Made by a program: the position numbers and the translations under genes. 64,000 bases of DNA, from contig NC_062218.1 of the NCBI RefSeq assembly GCF_902686445.1, forward strand, positions 14,607,015 to 14,671,014. Direction: 5' to 3'. Positions within the stretch are counted from its first letter, which is position 1. The number at the start of each line of letters is the position of its first letter. The notes beneath the pieces are model-generated. The model had not been told where the DNA came from. It was given only the letters and a program-made list of their open reading frames with translations, and searched no databases. The DNA is from Sciurus carolinensis. Its lineage: Eukaryota > Chordata > Mammalia > Rodentia > Sciuridae. Positions 24,625-35,660 of the stretch are shown here, in pieces.

Positions 24625-25426
24625 GAATCCCCAAACTATTGGTAAAGTTACATATAAATCCAAAACATTAATAGAAGGTCAAGGATTTTTCAAGTATTAA
24701 AATTTGGCACTTTAAAAAATTATATAAATTGACAGTTTACTATGAAGAATTGCAGAGTCAGATGGAAAAAGGAATAAATCTTCAATCAATAAATCTTCAC
24801 AGGCAGCGTAATATCTCTAATGTCAAAAAGTTATTAGAAGTAATTTTTACGTATTACTTTATAAATATAGGTTTAGTCACATTTCATGAAACTAGGAAGA
24901 AAAATGTACATGTAAGCTTTTTCATGGACATTTCTCCATTCAAAATAGCAGAACGATAATCCCACAACTTAGCTGAATTCCCTTGAATGCAAAAATCCCC
25001 CAGGATGAGCTCCAGAGCCAGAACAAGCAGTAAACACCTAAAAGAACAGAAAAGTAAAGGAAAAAAGAAAGCAGCTTAAGCTCAGGTAGCCTTTCTGCAA
25101 GTCGACATTTACCCCAGAGTCCTTGACTGAGGAAGTCAAACGACCCCAGGTGACTTCTTAGTCACTTAAAACAGGGACAGGGTGAGCACTCAAGAAGAAA
25201 GAGGGCAAAGGACCTTTCGACAGAAACCAAATCCCCTCTGAGAAAATCTGGGCAATAAACACACAGAGAAGACGGTTTATTAATCAAGTTTCTAATTTGG
25301 TAAAACCTCTGAAAACAGTTTTACTTAGATTAACAGAGGGGCTCAAAAGGTGAGAAATACCTGCAAATAAAAATAGTCACTCGACATAAGGAATTTCTTC
25401 CTAAGGGAAGTGCAGGTGGAACTCAC

Positions 25427-25585
25427 ATAGATCTGATTCCTCTTGTATCGCTGGAACAGGTTGTACATGATGGAGCCTCCATGGAGCTCTGTCAGGGCCG
25501 CCATGTCGTCCACGCCCTCCTCGTTCATGGGGTGCATGGCCGTCACCTTCTGCTGGGTGATTGTGCTCTGCTTGTAAGTGAATAC
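25427..25585 (-). CDS. MYO10: MYO10 coding exon 3 (entry to the motor head)
   Basis: The 159-bp minus-strand exon encodes 53 residues, from VFTYKQSTITQQKV to YKRNQIY. It includes NEEGVDDMAALTELHGGSIM, the conserved stretch just before the myosin motor core (GVDDM followed by L and then the helix with N-L-F-x-R-Y). The acceptor is a good pyrimidine tract ending TTCAG before GTA, and the donor is TAT followed by GTGAGT; both phases are 0. It joins in frame to the exon at 61996-62094 across a 36.4-kb intron and to 9602-9789 across 15.6 kb. The N-L-F-x-R-Y helix and the following QIY lead into the first strands of the head. Identification as MYO10 rather than another myosin rests on the N-terminal residues and the exact fit with the flanking exons. 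Confidence 0.96.
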
Positions 25586-28500
25586 CTGAAGGAGGGAGAG
25601 GAACTCAGTTGTTTAATCAGCAGGAAATGGTTTTCACAGAAGTGTCCCAAACCAACCACACACTCTCAGTATAAAGATCCTCGATTAAAACAACGCTGCA
25701 AAGAAACTTTTCATTTTCTTGGTCACCTATATATTTCTAAGGGAAGCAATTATTTTGACAGTAGCTATCAGGTATTCCCAAGCGTTAGTTCAAGTACTAA
25801 CAATTCTTTGAAAAATGCAGAAATTACAAATTTATAGTTCACGTCTCTGTGTACTTCTCCAATTGCTATAAATCATTAACAGCTAAGAAACTAGCTAAGT
25901 CCTTAGAAAGTAATTTGGTTTCCCCATATGATGTCTCACATTGGGTCAAAGCTTCAGTAAGGTTCATCAATACTTCAATTAAGTATTATGTAATTTTAGT
26001 TTCAGTAACTCAAATATATAAATTCATATTTATTCCGTATATATTCCATGTATCTGTTTGAAAACACTCATACACACATAAAAAAACAATTTTCTGGAAT
26101 ATCTGCAGAACTTCTAAATTGGAAATTCTTTTTTTAAAAAGCAACCAGCTACCTACATGGCAACAAATGGTATGTTTTTGCAAAAGTAAATAACACACCA
26201 AGAATTGCAAAAATACCAATCCAATGGTTTTCCTAAGCCATGAGAAGTGGCATGTTTTATTTTTCTAGAGAAAAATGAAAATTTCAGTTGTGGCATCTCT
26301 GCCACAGGAACCACAAAAGTTGGTCAAAACCAGTCCTGAGAAAGTGCTCAAGGCCAAATCATATACACCCATCTCTCCTGAGCAAGAGCCAGCTCATCAG
26401 CTGCTCCTTGGGCTCCGACCTCCACCAGCGAAAGAGGTGGCCCCACCTCAGGGCACAGGGGCCAAGCCTGCCCTGTGAGCGCTTGGGCTGGGCAGAGGCC
26501 TGGGGCTGCTGGGGACGTAGGGTGGGGTGTGCCACATCCAGAAAAACAAGCATGAAAGGAAAAGACAGCAGGGCATTCCAGAGTGAAGACACACGCCACC
26601 TTCGCTTCTGAGTCATAAATACCACAGAAGAAAGTTGAAGAAAAGGAAACTTAGACCAACAGTAAAAGTAGTCCTAAGGCAGCCAACAAAATTCCAGATG
26701 TTAAGCAATTAAACCCTTCCCCGGGTTGCCACATCCTGGGACACCCATCCAGGTAGATATTCCAGAAACATGGCATTTGGACAGGGGGCTGGGTCTCCAC
26801 AGAAAGTGACGGTGGGGTGGAGTGGGGCAGCGGCAGAACTTGCCTGGCCCATCAACTCCTGCCCCCGAGGAGCAGAAAGGAGGCACTCGCTGCACGGCCT
26901 CCCCAGAGGCCTTCCAAGTCCCGCCAGCACAACTCCACTCGCCTCTGACACTTTCCTCCGGAAAAGAAGACAGGGCGCCAAAGCCGAGGCCGGGGAGACT
27001 CACTGACACCAAGCCGCACCTAGTGTGGACACAACTGTGCCTATCCGTTTTTCACCCTGAGTGTGTGAAGCCATCCAGAATTAAAGAGAAAAATTACTTA
27101 GAATATTAACCTTTTTAGCAATAGGTAAAAATCATGTTGATGCTGCTTTCGGGAAATAATCATATTTATCCTACAACACTTAGTGTCTCTCTGACTCGCA
27201 TGCATACACACAATGATGACTTTATGATATGTGTAAATGTTTTCTTTTCTTTTTAATGTATTGGCAACAGCAAGACAGTGCATGAGCCCAAATGAACAGC
27301 TCGGAGTTGGGCACACAAGTCACTGAAAAGAAAAAAAAATGGGTGTAATCTGTAAACAGAGTCCCCACCTTCCTGCGTTTGACTTCCTCATACTGTCAGG
27401 AACACACTGTGTACAAAATGTGGTATGTGCCCATTCTAGAAGTGGGGAAAATTTTAAAAGTACAGCTATTCTTTCTTTTGACCTCAGGAGGATAATCACG
27501 GTAAGAGATAACAGACAAAATCAGAGGCTATAAACAGAAAAATTTTAAAAAGCATATGTCAAGATATAGGGTTGCAGTTGGTAAGAAAAAAGAAATGGAA
27601 GAAGAAAGAAAAAATATATTTGTGAAGGAAAGGCAAGGATAATCACCCATCCAGAAATGGGTTAATATTGGTAAAGATCTTTGAGCAGTATCTGGCACAT
27701 ATAAGGGTTTGAAAATTTGAAAATTCAGAAAATCCATTCAAGTCAGTATGCTGGGGATAGAGCTTATATTCCCATTCAGGGGAAGGAAGCTAAAAACAAG
27801 AATCCAAGTAACATTCAGCATCACTGACTCACATCTATACCTGTGAGGAGGGGAAGCAAGGACAAGGCAGACCCAGGGAGCTGTTCTGCATCAGCTGTTT
27901 GGGGACAGCCTCACTGATGGGTTAAAATCAAAGGAGAAATGCTACAGAGGTAAGGGACAAAACGTGACCCTGCATTCTGCTGTCCTAATGTATTACTGGC
28001 TGAATGAACAACTGATTTAATCTGGAAAGATTTCAAAGGATTAATAAGACCCACAATTCCATTCAAGAAGTTTTAAAGAGAACCTCTTGAACTATCAAAA
28101 GTCACCATTATGTGCAACAATTAACAGAGTATTAGTTATGCAAGATTATTCCCAAACAGCAGAGAATAAACTTGTAAGTTTAAAGAACAAGGTTCTTTCC
28201 AACAGGACTGTTTGTGAAAGAAATGCCAACCACGACACAATAATGAGATATATTTCTAAAACCTGACTCAGAATAAGCAGTTACTTCAATGGAGCAAATA
28301 CCAGGAAAAACATGATGTGTTTAGAAAATGAGCCAAATATGAAGATTCACAGACAGGAAATCAACTTAGGGAAAATCAAAGAGTTGTTCCAAACAGCTCT
28401 TGTTATAGAATTATAAACCACTGGTCACAAGATGGACTGGGTGTGTGTGGGAGAACAGAGGAAACCAATCAACACTAATGAAAACAAAGAAAAGAAAGGA

Positions 28501-28829
28501 AGAATACTCAGAGACTTGACCAGCCGTAGGCCCACTGCTGCATAAAACACGAAAAGGCACGGAGTCAATTAGATAAGCAGCTTTAATCCTTAACCTTGGC
28601 GAGGTAGGAATATTGCAAGGAAGCCTCCACACACTTGTAGGGTTGACAGCACTCAGACATTTACAGAGTTCTTTTGTTGCAATTCATTAGGAGCCTTCAG
28701 ACATAAAACCTAACTTTCCCAACTGACAACAAGTAAAAATGAAAAAAATCCTGACATGATCAACAGAGGGGACACAGGACACTCTCAGTCACGGCGATGT
28801 CCCCTCACGTTAGCCTAGAATTTCTGTTA

Positions 28830-29020
28830 GAGCGGCGGTTCTCATTCGCTCCCCAGGAAACATCGGGCAGGGTCTGGAAACACTTCTGGTTGTCGTAGCC
28901 CAGGAAGAGGAGATGGTGTCGCTGATGGGCAGGGGCAGGCATGCTACTACCCGCAAGAGCCAAGCGTGAGGCAGGTGGTCTAGGAACGCCTGGCATGCCA
29001 GACAAGAGGTCCTCGCAGGT
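28830..29020 (+). mobile_element. MER20-like hAT-Charlie element
   Basis: GCGGCGGTTCTCATTCGCTC, CCCCAGGAAACATCGGGCAG, GTCTGGAAACACTTCTGGTT and GTCGTAGCCCAGGAAGAG follow the same family as 20908-21100 in the other orientation. The distal part is diverged. Confidence 0.55.
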
Positions 29021-29629
29021 ACCGGAAAACGTGGCCGCAGTGAGCCAGAGCCGACGGGCGAAGTCTTCATGACGCAGAAGTAAGTATTTAAGAAGGGTGA
29101 CCAGAGGGCAGTAAATAGCTCGGAGATACTGCACAGGCAGTGTGTTGTCAAGCTACCTGGGAGAGGGCGAGGACGGTGACTTCCAGGCACTGGGATTTGC
29201 TCCCGTTCTGTCGGCATTTTTTAACTATACTGCGTTGTGGTCCAGCAGTCCTGTCCACTCCATCTCTGCTCCTGGGCACTGTCCCCTGCTCTTTCCTGCC
29301 CAGACTGGCACACCTTGTCCTGTGTCTTGACTGCTGTCACCCTGCTACGCTCCCTCAGGTCTCGGTCCAAACGGCATCCTTGCAGCCAACACTGAGACGC
29401 TGCCCGGAGGACCCCCTGCCTGGTCCCTGCTCCAGCTGTGCTCACAGCTCCTTTGCAGTTCCTCACGGTTTACCCCCCCACCTTGTTTCAAAATCACCTG
29501 AACCCCCACACGGATGACCGTTCCCTGGTCAGGATCTTTCAAACTCTTCTGATGACAGTATGTTTTTCCACTGTAAACCACTGCAGAGTCTCATCAGTTT
29601 CATAAAACTACACTGACCCTCACCAGCTC

Positions 29630-29758
29630 CTGAGAAGATGCTGGAGCCATGCTCTTGGATGTCCCTGTTTCCAGAATCCTGAGCCTACTAAACCTCTATT
29701 GCTAATAAATTACCCAGTCTTGATTATTTTGTTATAGCAACAGAACAGAGACTAAGAC
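29630..29758 (+). mobile_element. MLT1-type (ERVL-MaLR) LTR, 3' end
   Basis: Ends AATAAATTACCCAGTCTTGA and TTTTGTTATAGCAACAGAAC followed by AGACTAAGAC, a diagnostic MLT1 terminus. Confidence 0.7.
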
Positions 29759-29829
29759 AACAATATTTGAGGCATCCCCATATTTACTATCTTTTAAATG
29801 CTGGCTGTGATTTGCAATGACTTATACCT

Positions 29830-29925
29830 CACTACACCAAGGGCAGGAAGCTTGCCTATCTTGCCTCCCAGTGCTCAGCCTTAGCCCACTATACAGGCTC
29901 AATACATACTGAATAATGACCCTGG
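29830..29925 (+). mobile_element. L2 LINE 3' end fragment
   Basis: CAAGGGCAGGAAGCTTGCCT, CCCAGTGCTCAGCC, then GGCTCAATACATACTGAATA match the L2 3' terminus pattern. Confidence 0.5.
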
Positions 29926-30063
29926 CCCTCCAAATGGGTATAAAGTATATGGAGAGGCAGAAGGAAATAGGAGCAATCATGCCTTGGAAATCACATTCAT
30001 CTGGATTAATTTCCCCTAAACATATGCTACCTATCACTCACTTAAGGGCAAGAAACAAGCGTC

Positions 30064-30200
30064 CTCATTTCTCCAGCCCTTGATATCCCCCATCTGTAAA
30101 ATGAGGATGATGATGATGATGATAAGAATACTTAACTCATAGAATCCCTGTGAAGACTAAAGAAAATAATGTAGGCCAAAGTCATAGTGACTGGTAGCCC
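30064..30200 (+). mobile_element. MIR fragment with internal (GAT)n
   Basis: CCCATCTGTAAAATGAGGAT, then a (GAT)n run (30105-30123), then CTTAACTCATAGAATCCCTG and GTGAAGACTAAAGAAAATAA follow the MIR 3' half. Confidence 0.75.
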
Positions 30201-30227
30201 ATGAAACCCAACAGAAGTAGCTCTTGG

Positions 30228-30301
30228 CTGGGGATGAGGCTCAGCGGCAGAGAGCTTGCCCAGCATGTGACCGGCCCTGGGTTCAATCCCAAGTACGGTG
30301 G
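30228..30301 (+). mobile_element. ID SINE, short tail
   Basis: GGCTGGGGATGAGGCTCAGC and GGGTTCAATCCCAAGTACGG; both boxes are recognisable. Confidence 0.9.
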
Positions 30302-30755
30302 GGGAGGTAGCTACTCCTATGGGGACACAAGGCAGGAACAATGCAGAGTGTCCCACAGGGAAACAATCCAGTCTAGGGAGCAGGGGAGCCCAGGATGAAG
30401 ATGAGGGCTTGAATGTCCCCATTTCTGATGACAGCCTTGCCTTGTAAGACACCTGGTGGAAAGCTCTTCGACGTAACACTTGCTTCCCATTTTCATTCCT
30501 TTGCACAAATTTGGCTGGTCTTGTGTAGATTTTCCTTGGAATTCTACCTGGCTTCTGGGGATGCCTCTCCTAAATTTTCCTTCTTTCTTTCATTTATCAG
30601 CCCAATAACTCAGGAACCACAGAGGTCATTAGACATCCGCCTCCCGACGTGTGGCTAACACGAGCAGTCGCACCGCAGGCTTGAGCTCCGTGTGTGAAGC
30701 TTCGTGGGCTCTGCAGGGTCGGTGGCTGGCGTGTGCTCTCCAGTTCCCTGATGAT

Positions 30756-31062
30756 AGTCGGCCCTTGGCATCTGTGGACTCTGTGTCCTCAGATTCAACC
30801 AACCATGGATGGGAAATATTCAGGGGAAAAATGTGTCTGTGCTTATTATTCCCTAAACAATTCAGTGTAATAATTATGTACAGAGCATTTACACTGTATT
30901 TGGTATTATGGTAATCTAGAGATGAATCAAAGTCCGCAGGAGGACACACCTGGGTTACATGTGATTCACATGCTATTTCATCTAAGGGGTTTGAGATCCA
31001 CAGATTTTCGTATCCTGGGGGGAACAGTCCTGAAACTGTCTGAGGATGCCAGGGAGGACCTC
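30756..31062 (+). mobile_element. MER2-like Tigger (Tc1/mariner) nonautonomous element
   Basis: Starts AGTCGGCCCTTGGCATCTGT, continues GATTCAACCAACCATGGATG, TACACTGTATTTGGTATTAT and GATCCACAGATTTTCGTATC. Near full length, with ends recognisable and a TA next to the start as expected for a TA target. Confidence 0.75.
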
Positions 31063-31450
31063 ACTCTCTATTTATGTGCACTGTTATGTTTCTTTGCACC
31101 AAGAGCCCAAATGACAACCTGAGGACTGTGAGGTCCAGTCTAAGAAGGGACCAGTTGACCTAACTGTAACTCTGCCCTGCCTATCACTTCTGCTGCTGCC
31201 TCAGGAGATTGTGGGACAGAATTTGGGAGATGCACTTGTGAAGGTCACTAGCAAGTCACACTGAAATCTAATCAAAAGCAAACTAATACTGGCCTGGCCA
31301 GTGTGCAGGAGAAAATAACGGGGCCCTTCTTTCAGCTCAACGCTGTCAGAGATGGCATCTGAGTTATCACAGCATATCTTTATGTAAACGAATACTCTGT
31401 GACTTTGTCACATTATCAACTACTAAATATAGATAACACAAAAATTATTG

Positions 31451-31636
31451 GCTTTTTTTTTTCTGCAGCACTGGGGATTGAACCGAGGGGCTCATGCATG
31501 GTAAGCAACCCTTCTACACTGAGCTGCACTCCCAACACTTTTTATTTTGAGACAGGATCTCACTAAATACCCAGGCCAGCCTCAAACTTGTGATCCTCCT
31601 GCCTCAGCCTCTTGCGTAGCACCACCATGCCCAGCT
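31451..31636 (-). mobile_element. MEN-type SINE, antisense
   Basis: T-run, CACTGGGGATTGAACCGAGG, CTGAGCTGCACTCCCAACAC, GAGACAGGATCTCACTAAAT, then CACCACCATGCCCAGC. Confidence 0.88.
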
Positions 31637-31829
31637 TAGTGAAGTTAGGTCATTTCGGTTGCTATCAGGTTTTCAGCACCTAGCATATCATTTGGTACCA
31701 AAACAAATTAAGGAAGTGGGCCAGGCAGGAAAAATGGGCACTAAGAATTGTTGGCTGCAAACATGGGGTACACTGCTTATGGTACCTCTTTGATCTATAG
31801 AAGGGGAGGGAACACTTGCTCAATTTTTT

Positions 31830-31920
31830 AAGGATGAATTCTCAGAGGATCAGATAAGTTAGGGACCTTGCCCAATAGCACACAGCACAGGGAAGCATAC
31901 CTGGAAGTCTTAGAAAAGCA
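31830..31920 (-). mobile_element. Possible MIR fragment, antisense
   Basis: GATAAGTTAGGGACCTTGCC and CAATAGCACACAGCACAGGG match the antisense MIR core weakly. Confidence 0.35.
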
Positions 31921-33449
31921 TGCATGGTGAAGTCATGCCTTTGAGGGACAAAGGGCACCTTTGAACTGTTCAATTCAGGAATTGAGGGACGCCTGTTGAA
32001 TTCCAGTTCCATCAGATATTTGCTGTGAGTCACTGAGCACATTCCTCAGCCTGAGCTGATCTTCGAGTGAATCCAATGAAGTGAGACTGTCTCTGTGGCA
32101 AGAGGCTGAGAGGCTCAGCACTAGGAGGGTAGGGCCCCCCCAGAGCCCGCCCACTTATCCCTCCATCTTTGTGAGCTGTTCCTCTTCTACACCAACTGAG
32201 GTCAGGGGAGAGGGGGGATGATAAAACCATGAACATGGGGCAAAGAGCTCACTAAGGGCAGAAGGAAATGGAGTAAAAAGGGAAGAATTCCAATGGCCCT
32301 CTGAAGGACAGAGAGGAAGGAAAGGCCAGTTTGCATCACCTTCCCCAGAGTCTAGGTTTAGCCTTGTTCTCTTTTTTCATATATTTACTCTAATTTCTTC
32401 AGTCACTCATGCCAGGCTGTGAACGGACAATGAAGGACATCGATAATGAATTCAACAGCCTCTCCCATGGAAGAGCTCACAGGCCCCCGAGGGATCAGAA
32501 GATCAAACAGGCAAGCCAAATCCATGGGGGCTGGGTCAGGAAATGCCCCCCACACAAGGGGAAGACGCCACACGGGCAGACAGTGGCCAGGAAAGCAGCA
32601 GACGCGGAGGCAGGATGGCACAGTGCACCCCTGCGGCTGAGTTCGGCTGGGCAGGGCATGGGGATGTGAGAGGGCACAGGGACGTGCCGCCTCGGTGCTG
32701 GCTTGTGACCTCGGGAACTGAGAGCCACAGAAGCCACTAAGGAGGGGCAGATAAGTTTCCACTTACTATCACCATGAACCATTTTAATACCAAACACGAC
32801 GCAGCAACTGTTTCTCTAGAGAGAAGACATGAAGAATGAGCCTCACGGTAAAATGCACATCAATGAAACCAACTTTCTAGAAACTCCACAGGAAAGCAAT
32901 TTCCTTAATCCCGTCTACAAATGATCAGCACGGACAGGGCCGCCCCCAAATAGAGGGTTCCTCATGCTTTCATGCCCACAGACGAGACACCACCACCAGT
33001 GTCAGGAGGGCGTGCAGGATGTAACAAGGACAGGAGGCTGTGCTGACCCAGTCTCTGGACAGCAACCCTTTCCTGGCCATCTCAGACCTGCCCGGTGCCA
33101 CTGCAGGCAGCCAGATGGAAGCAGAATCACAGACGCACAGGGAAGCCGCCTGTGTGCAGCACTCCTCCCGGGGAGCCACATGAACTGGACCAAAGCAATG
33201 AACTAGCTTGCACGGCTACAGCTCTCCAGCCAGACAGAGCCAGGCGACTCACTGGCCTGGACCCCTCTTACTGAACTGGAGAAGAAAAAGTGAGCGGCCA
33301 CAATGAGCTGGTGAGCCAAAAGGATGGCCGACCCACCACACCCCTGAAAGACTGTTAGCACACTTGCATATTGTAGAAAACCAGACCTCAAGTCTGAATG
33401 TAAACAAAGTTAGGCATTGTGATTTTCACGGGAGACTTGTGCACAGATC

Positions 33450-33785
33450 TTTTTTTAATTTTTAAGTTTTAATTGACACATAATTTACATATTTACATAT
33501 GGAGAGTGGGGTGAGTTTTCAATCCTTGCACACAATGTGATCAGGTTAACTGTATCCATCACTCCAAACACATCATTTCTTTGTGCTGGGAACATTTTGA
33601 AACCCTACTAGTTTTGAACACACAATTCAATTTTGTCAAACACAGTTATTTTATTGTGCTACAGAACATCAAAGTTATTTCTACTATCCCCCTACACCCT
33701 GTACCTGTTTTTTCTCTCCTCCTCCTCAGATTTATTCTAAATGCTGCACTACATTTACGTTTAAAAAAGGAAAACTTTATATTTC
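33450..33785 (-). mobile_element. Older L1 3' UTR fragment, antisense
   Basis: TTTTAATTGACACATAATTT, TTTCTTTGTGCTGGGAACAT and TTTATTGTGCTACAGAACAT match the reversed 3' UTR of older mammalian L1 (L1MA/L1PB-like). Adjoins the younger L1 piece. Confidence 0.55.
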
Positions 33786-33788
33786 ATT

Positions 33789-34083
33789 TTTAAAAATTCA
33801 TTTTTATTGTAAACAAATGGGATACATCTTGTTCCTCTGTTTGTACATGAAGTAGAGGCATACCATTTGTGTAATCATACATTTACCTGGGGTAATAGTT
33901 TTTGATTCATTCTGTTATTTGTTTCTCCCCCCCATCCCTCCCACTCCTCTTTTCCCTCTATAGAGCACTCCTTCCTCCATTCTTGCCCCCTTCCTACCCC
34001 CTATATGTGTCATCATCCGCTTATCAGTGAGATCATTCGTCCTTTGGATTTTTGAGATTGGCTTATCTCACTTATTGATATTT
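33789..34083 (-). mobile_element. Squirrel-lineage L1 3' UTR, antisense
   Basis: Minus-strand L1 3' end. Landmarks: TTTTTATTGTAAACAAATGG, CATACCATTTGTGTAATCAT, CCTCCATTCTTGCCCCCTTC, ATCAGTGAGATCATTCGTCC and TTTGAGATTGGCTTATCTCA. I know this combination from squirrel and marmot genomes; it supports the host call. Confidence 0.75.
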
Positions 34084-34396
34084 AATTTTTAAGAAGAATC
34101 TACTGTGCAAAAGAATCACCTTTGTTGTGCCAGCTTCCTAAGGTGTTTACTCTAGAGCTTTCTTGTAGCTCATACCACCACACAGGCCAACTCTTCCACA
34201 CACGAAAGATGTTCAGACCGTTTAAGCCAGTCTCTCCACACAGAACTGCTTAAGAAAATATGAAGAAAAAGATCACTGTAAAAAAATGTCTTTTCATTAG
34301 AGTTATGCTAAAATTAGCTTGTGATATATTTGTACGACATGCCCACATAGTGTACTCCTAGGTTTATTTTATAAAATGCACACGTACACGGGCAGG

Positions 34397-34400
34397 CATG

Positions 34401-34441
<41 letters not shown>
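34397..34441. repeat. (CG)n(CA)n microsatellite
   Basis: GCGCGCG followed by about 16 CA units. Confidence 0.95.
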
Positions 34442-34444
<3 letters not shown>

Positions 34445-34479
34445 GTAATCTTGAGCATTCAAATTCTGGATAAATGAAA

Positions 34480-34720
34480 ACTTAAGTTTGCACAAAAATT
34501 TGCACATGAATGTTCATAGCATCTCTATTTATAACAGCCCAAAGCTGAAAAAGCCAGTCCCAGAAGTTTATTTACATGCTGTGTGGCTCCATTACCATAA
34601 CATTCTCAAAATGACAAAATTACCAAGAATGAAGAACAGATTGGGGGTTTCAGGAGTTCAGGAGGGTAAGGAGTACAACTCTACGAGGGCCACAGGAGGG
34701 TCCCTGCGCTGAGGAGACTG
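34480..34720 (+). mobile_element. L1M fragment
   Basis: GCACATGAATGTTCATAGCA, TATTTATAACAGCCCAAAGC and further diverged 3' UTR sequence. Confidence 0.55.
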
Positions 34721-35261
34721 TACTCGACTATACCAGTGTGGATACCGTGGGGCGAGACTGGGCTCTTCCTCCCTTGCTTCATCTGGGCAGAACTCATTTC
34801 AGTGCCTTCGTGTTCTGTGACATGAACCCAGTATTTCTCAAATTAAGAGTCTGAGATGCATGCATTTTTATTTTTAATTTTAGTTTAATGACATTGAAAA
34901 TTCTAGTTCTGATGTTGATTTTTCTTGGTGCTAATAATTAAAAAATAAAGGTATTTTTAGAAATGAGACTTTGGTTTCTTTAGCTGGTGTTTCTCAAATA
35001 GGATCTGCTGGAATCTTTACTCTTTAAAGAGCAAACTGCAAGTTGGAGCCACGTGGGCTGGGGTGGCTCTGAACCCGCAGAGCCTCAGTGGCCCGGCAGT
35101 CGTGACTGTGACGGTCACTCCTCTCTCCTCAGTGACACAGTGATAAAACACAGGCACTTCACTGTGAGAACAGAGTACGATCACCCACAAAGGATTCACA
35201 CAGGTCTCGGTACTGGCTAGGACTCAAATCTTGAGTCAGTTACGTCACTGTCAGCAATACA

Positions 35262-35660
35262 ATCTGATCACACCAGGACTGAAATTCTTCCACAGTTTGT
35301 TTCCAGTGGCTTCCAAGATAAAGTATCCATTCCTTAACAGGGTTTCTCTCTAATGTCCTTCCTGAGCAGCCCTGGCCACTCCTCCCAAGCCGACTACAGC
35401 TTTATCAGATTGACCTGGAGTCCCTGGGCAGTTAACTCTCCTGGCCACGTCCTCCCGGTCACTGCTCTTCACCAAGCCCTGCCTGAGTCACTTGTGTCCA
35501 CAGCACCCCCGGCAGAACCCTCTCCTGTCACTTACCACATTACATTCTCATCTCACCTTCCTCACCTGTCTAGTAATCATGGTAACAAAGCTTTCAGTTC
35601 ACACGTCAAACTGGCCCATTTCCCTAAGCTCCCTGGTGAGGATCTGGGGCTGCATCTAGG
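35262..35660 (+). mobile_element. L2 LINE 3' region
   Basis: CAGTGGCTTCCAAGATAAAG, the CCTGGCCACTCCTCCCAAGC section and later pyrimidine-rich sequence follow the L2 3' layout. Diverged; open frames here are remnants. Confidence 0.5.

Larger units (their letters stand above)
9790..25426 (-). other. MYO10: MYO10 intron 3 (15,637 bp)
   Basis: Bounded by the donor at 25425-25426 and the acceptor at 9790-9791 on the minus strand. It contains L1M remnants, MIR, a 42-base A run, five antisense MEN/ID SINEs and four sense IDs, a MER20-like element and an MLT1-type LTR end. Stretches with nothing I can name include about 12690-13490, 15610-16240, 16445-17370, 17600-19275, 19375-20900 and 21105-22770. 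Two longish open frames in this intron (12863-13534 and 19727-20401) resemble no protein I know. Confidence 0.9.
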
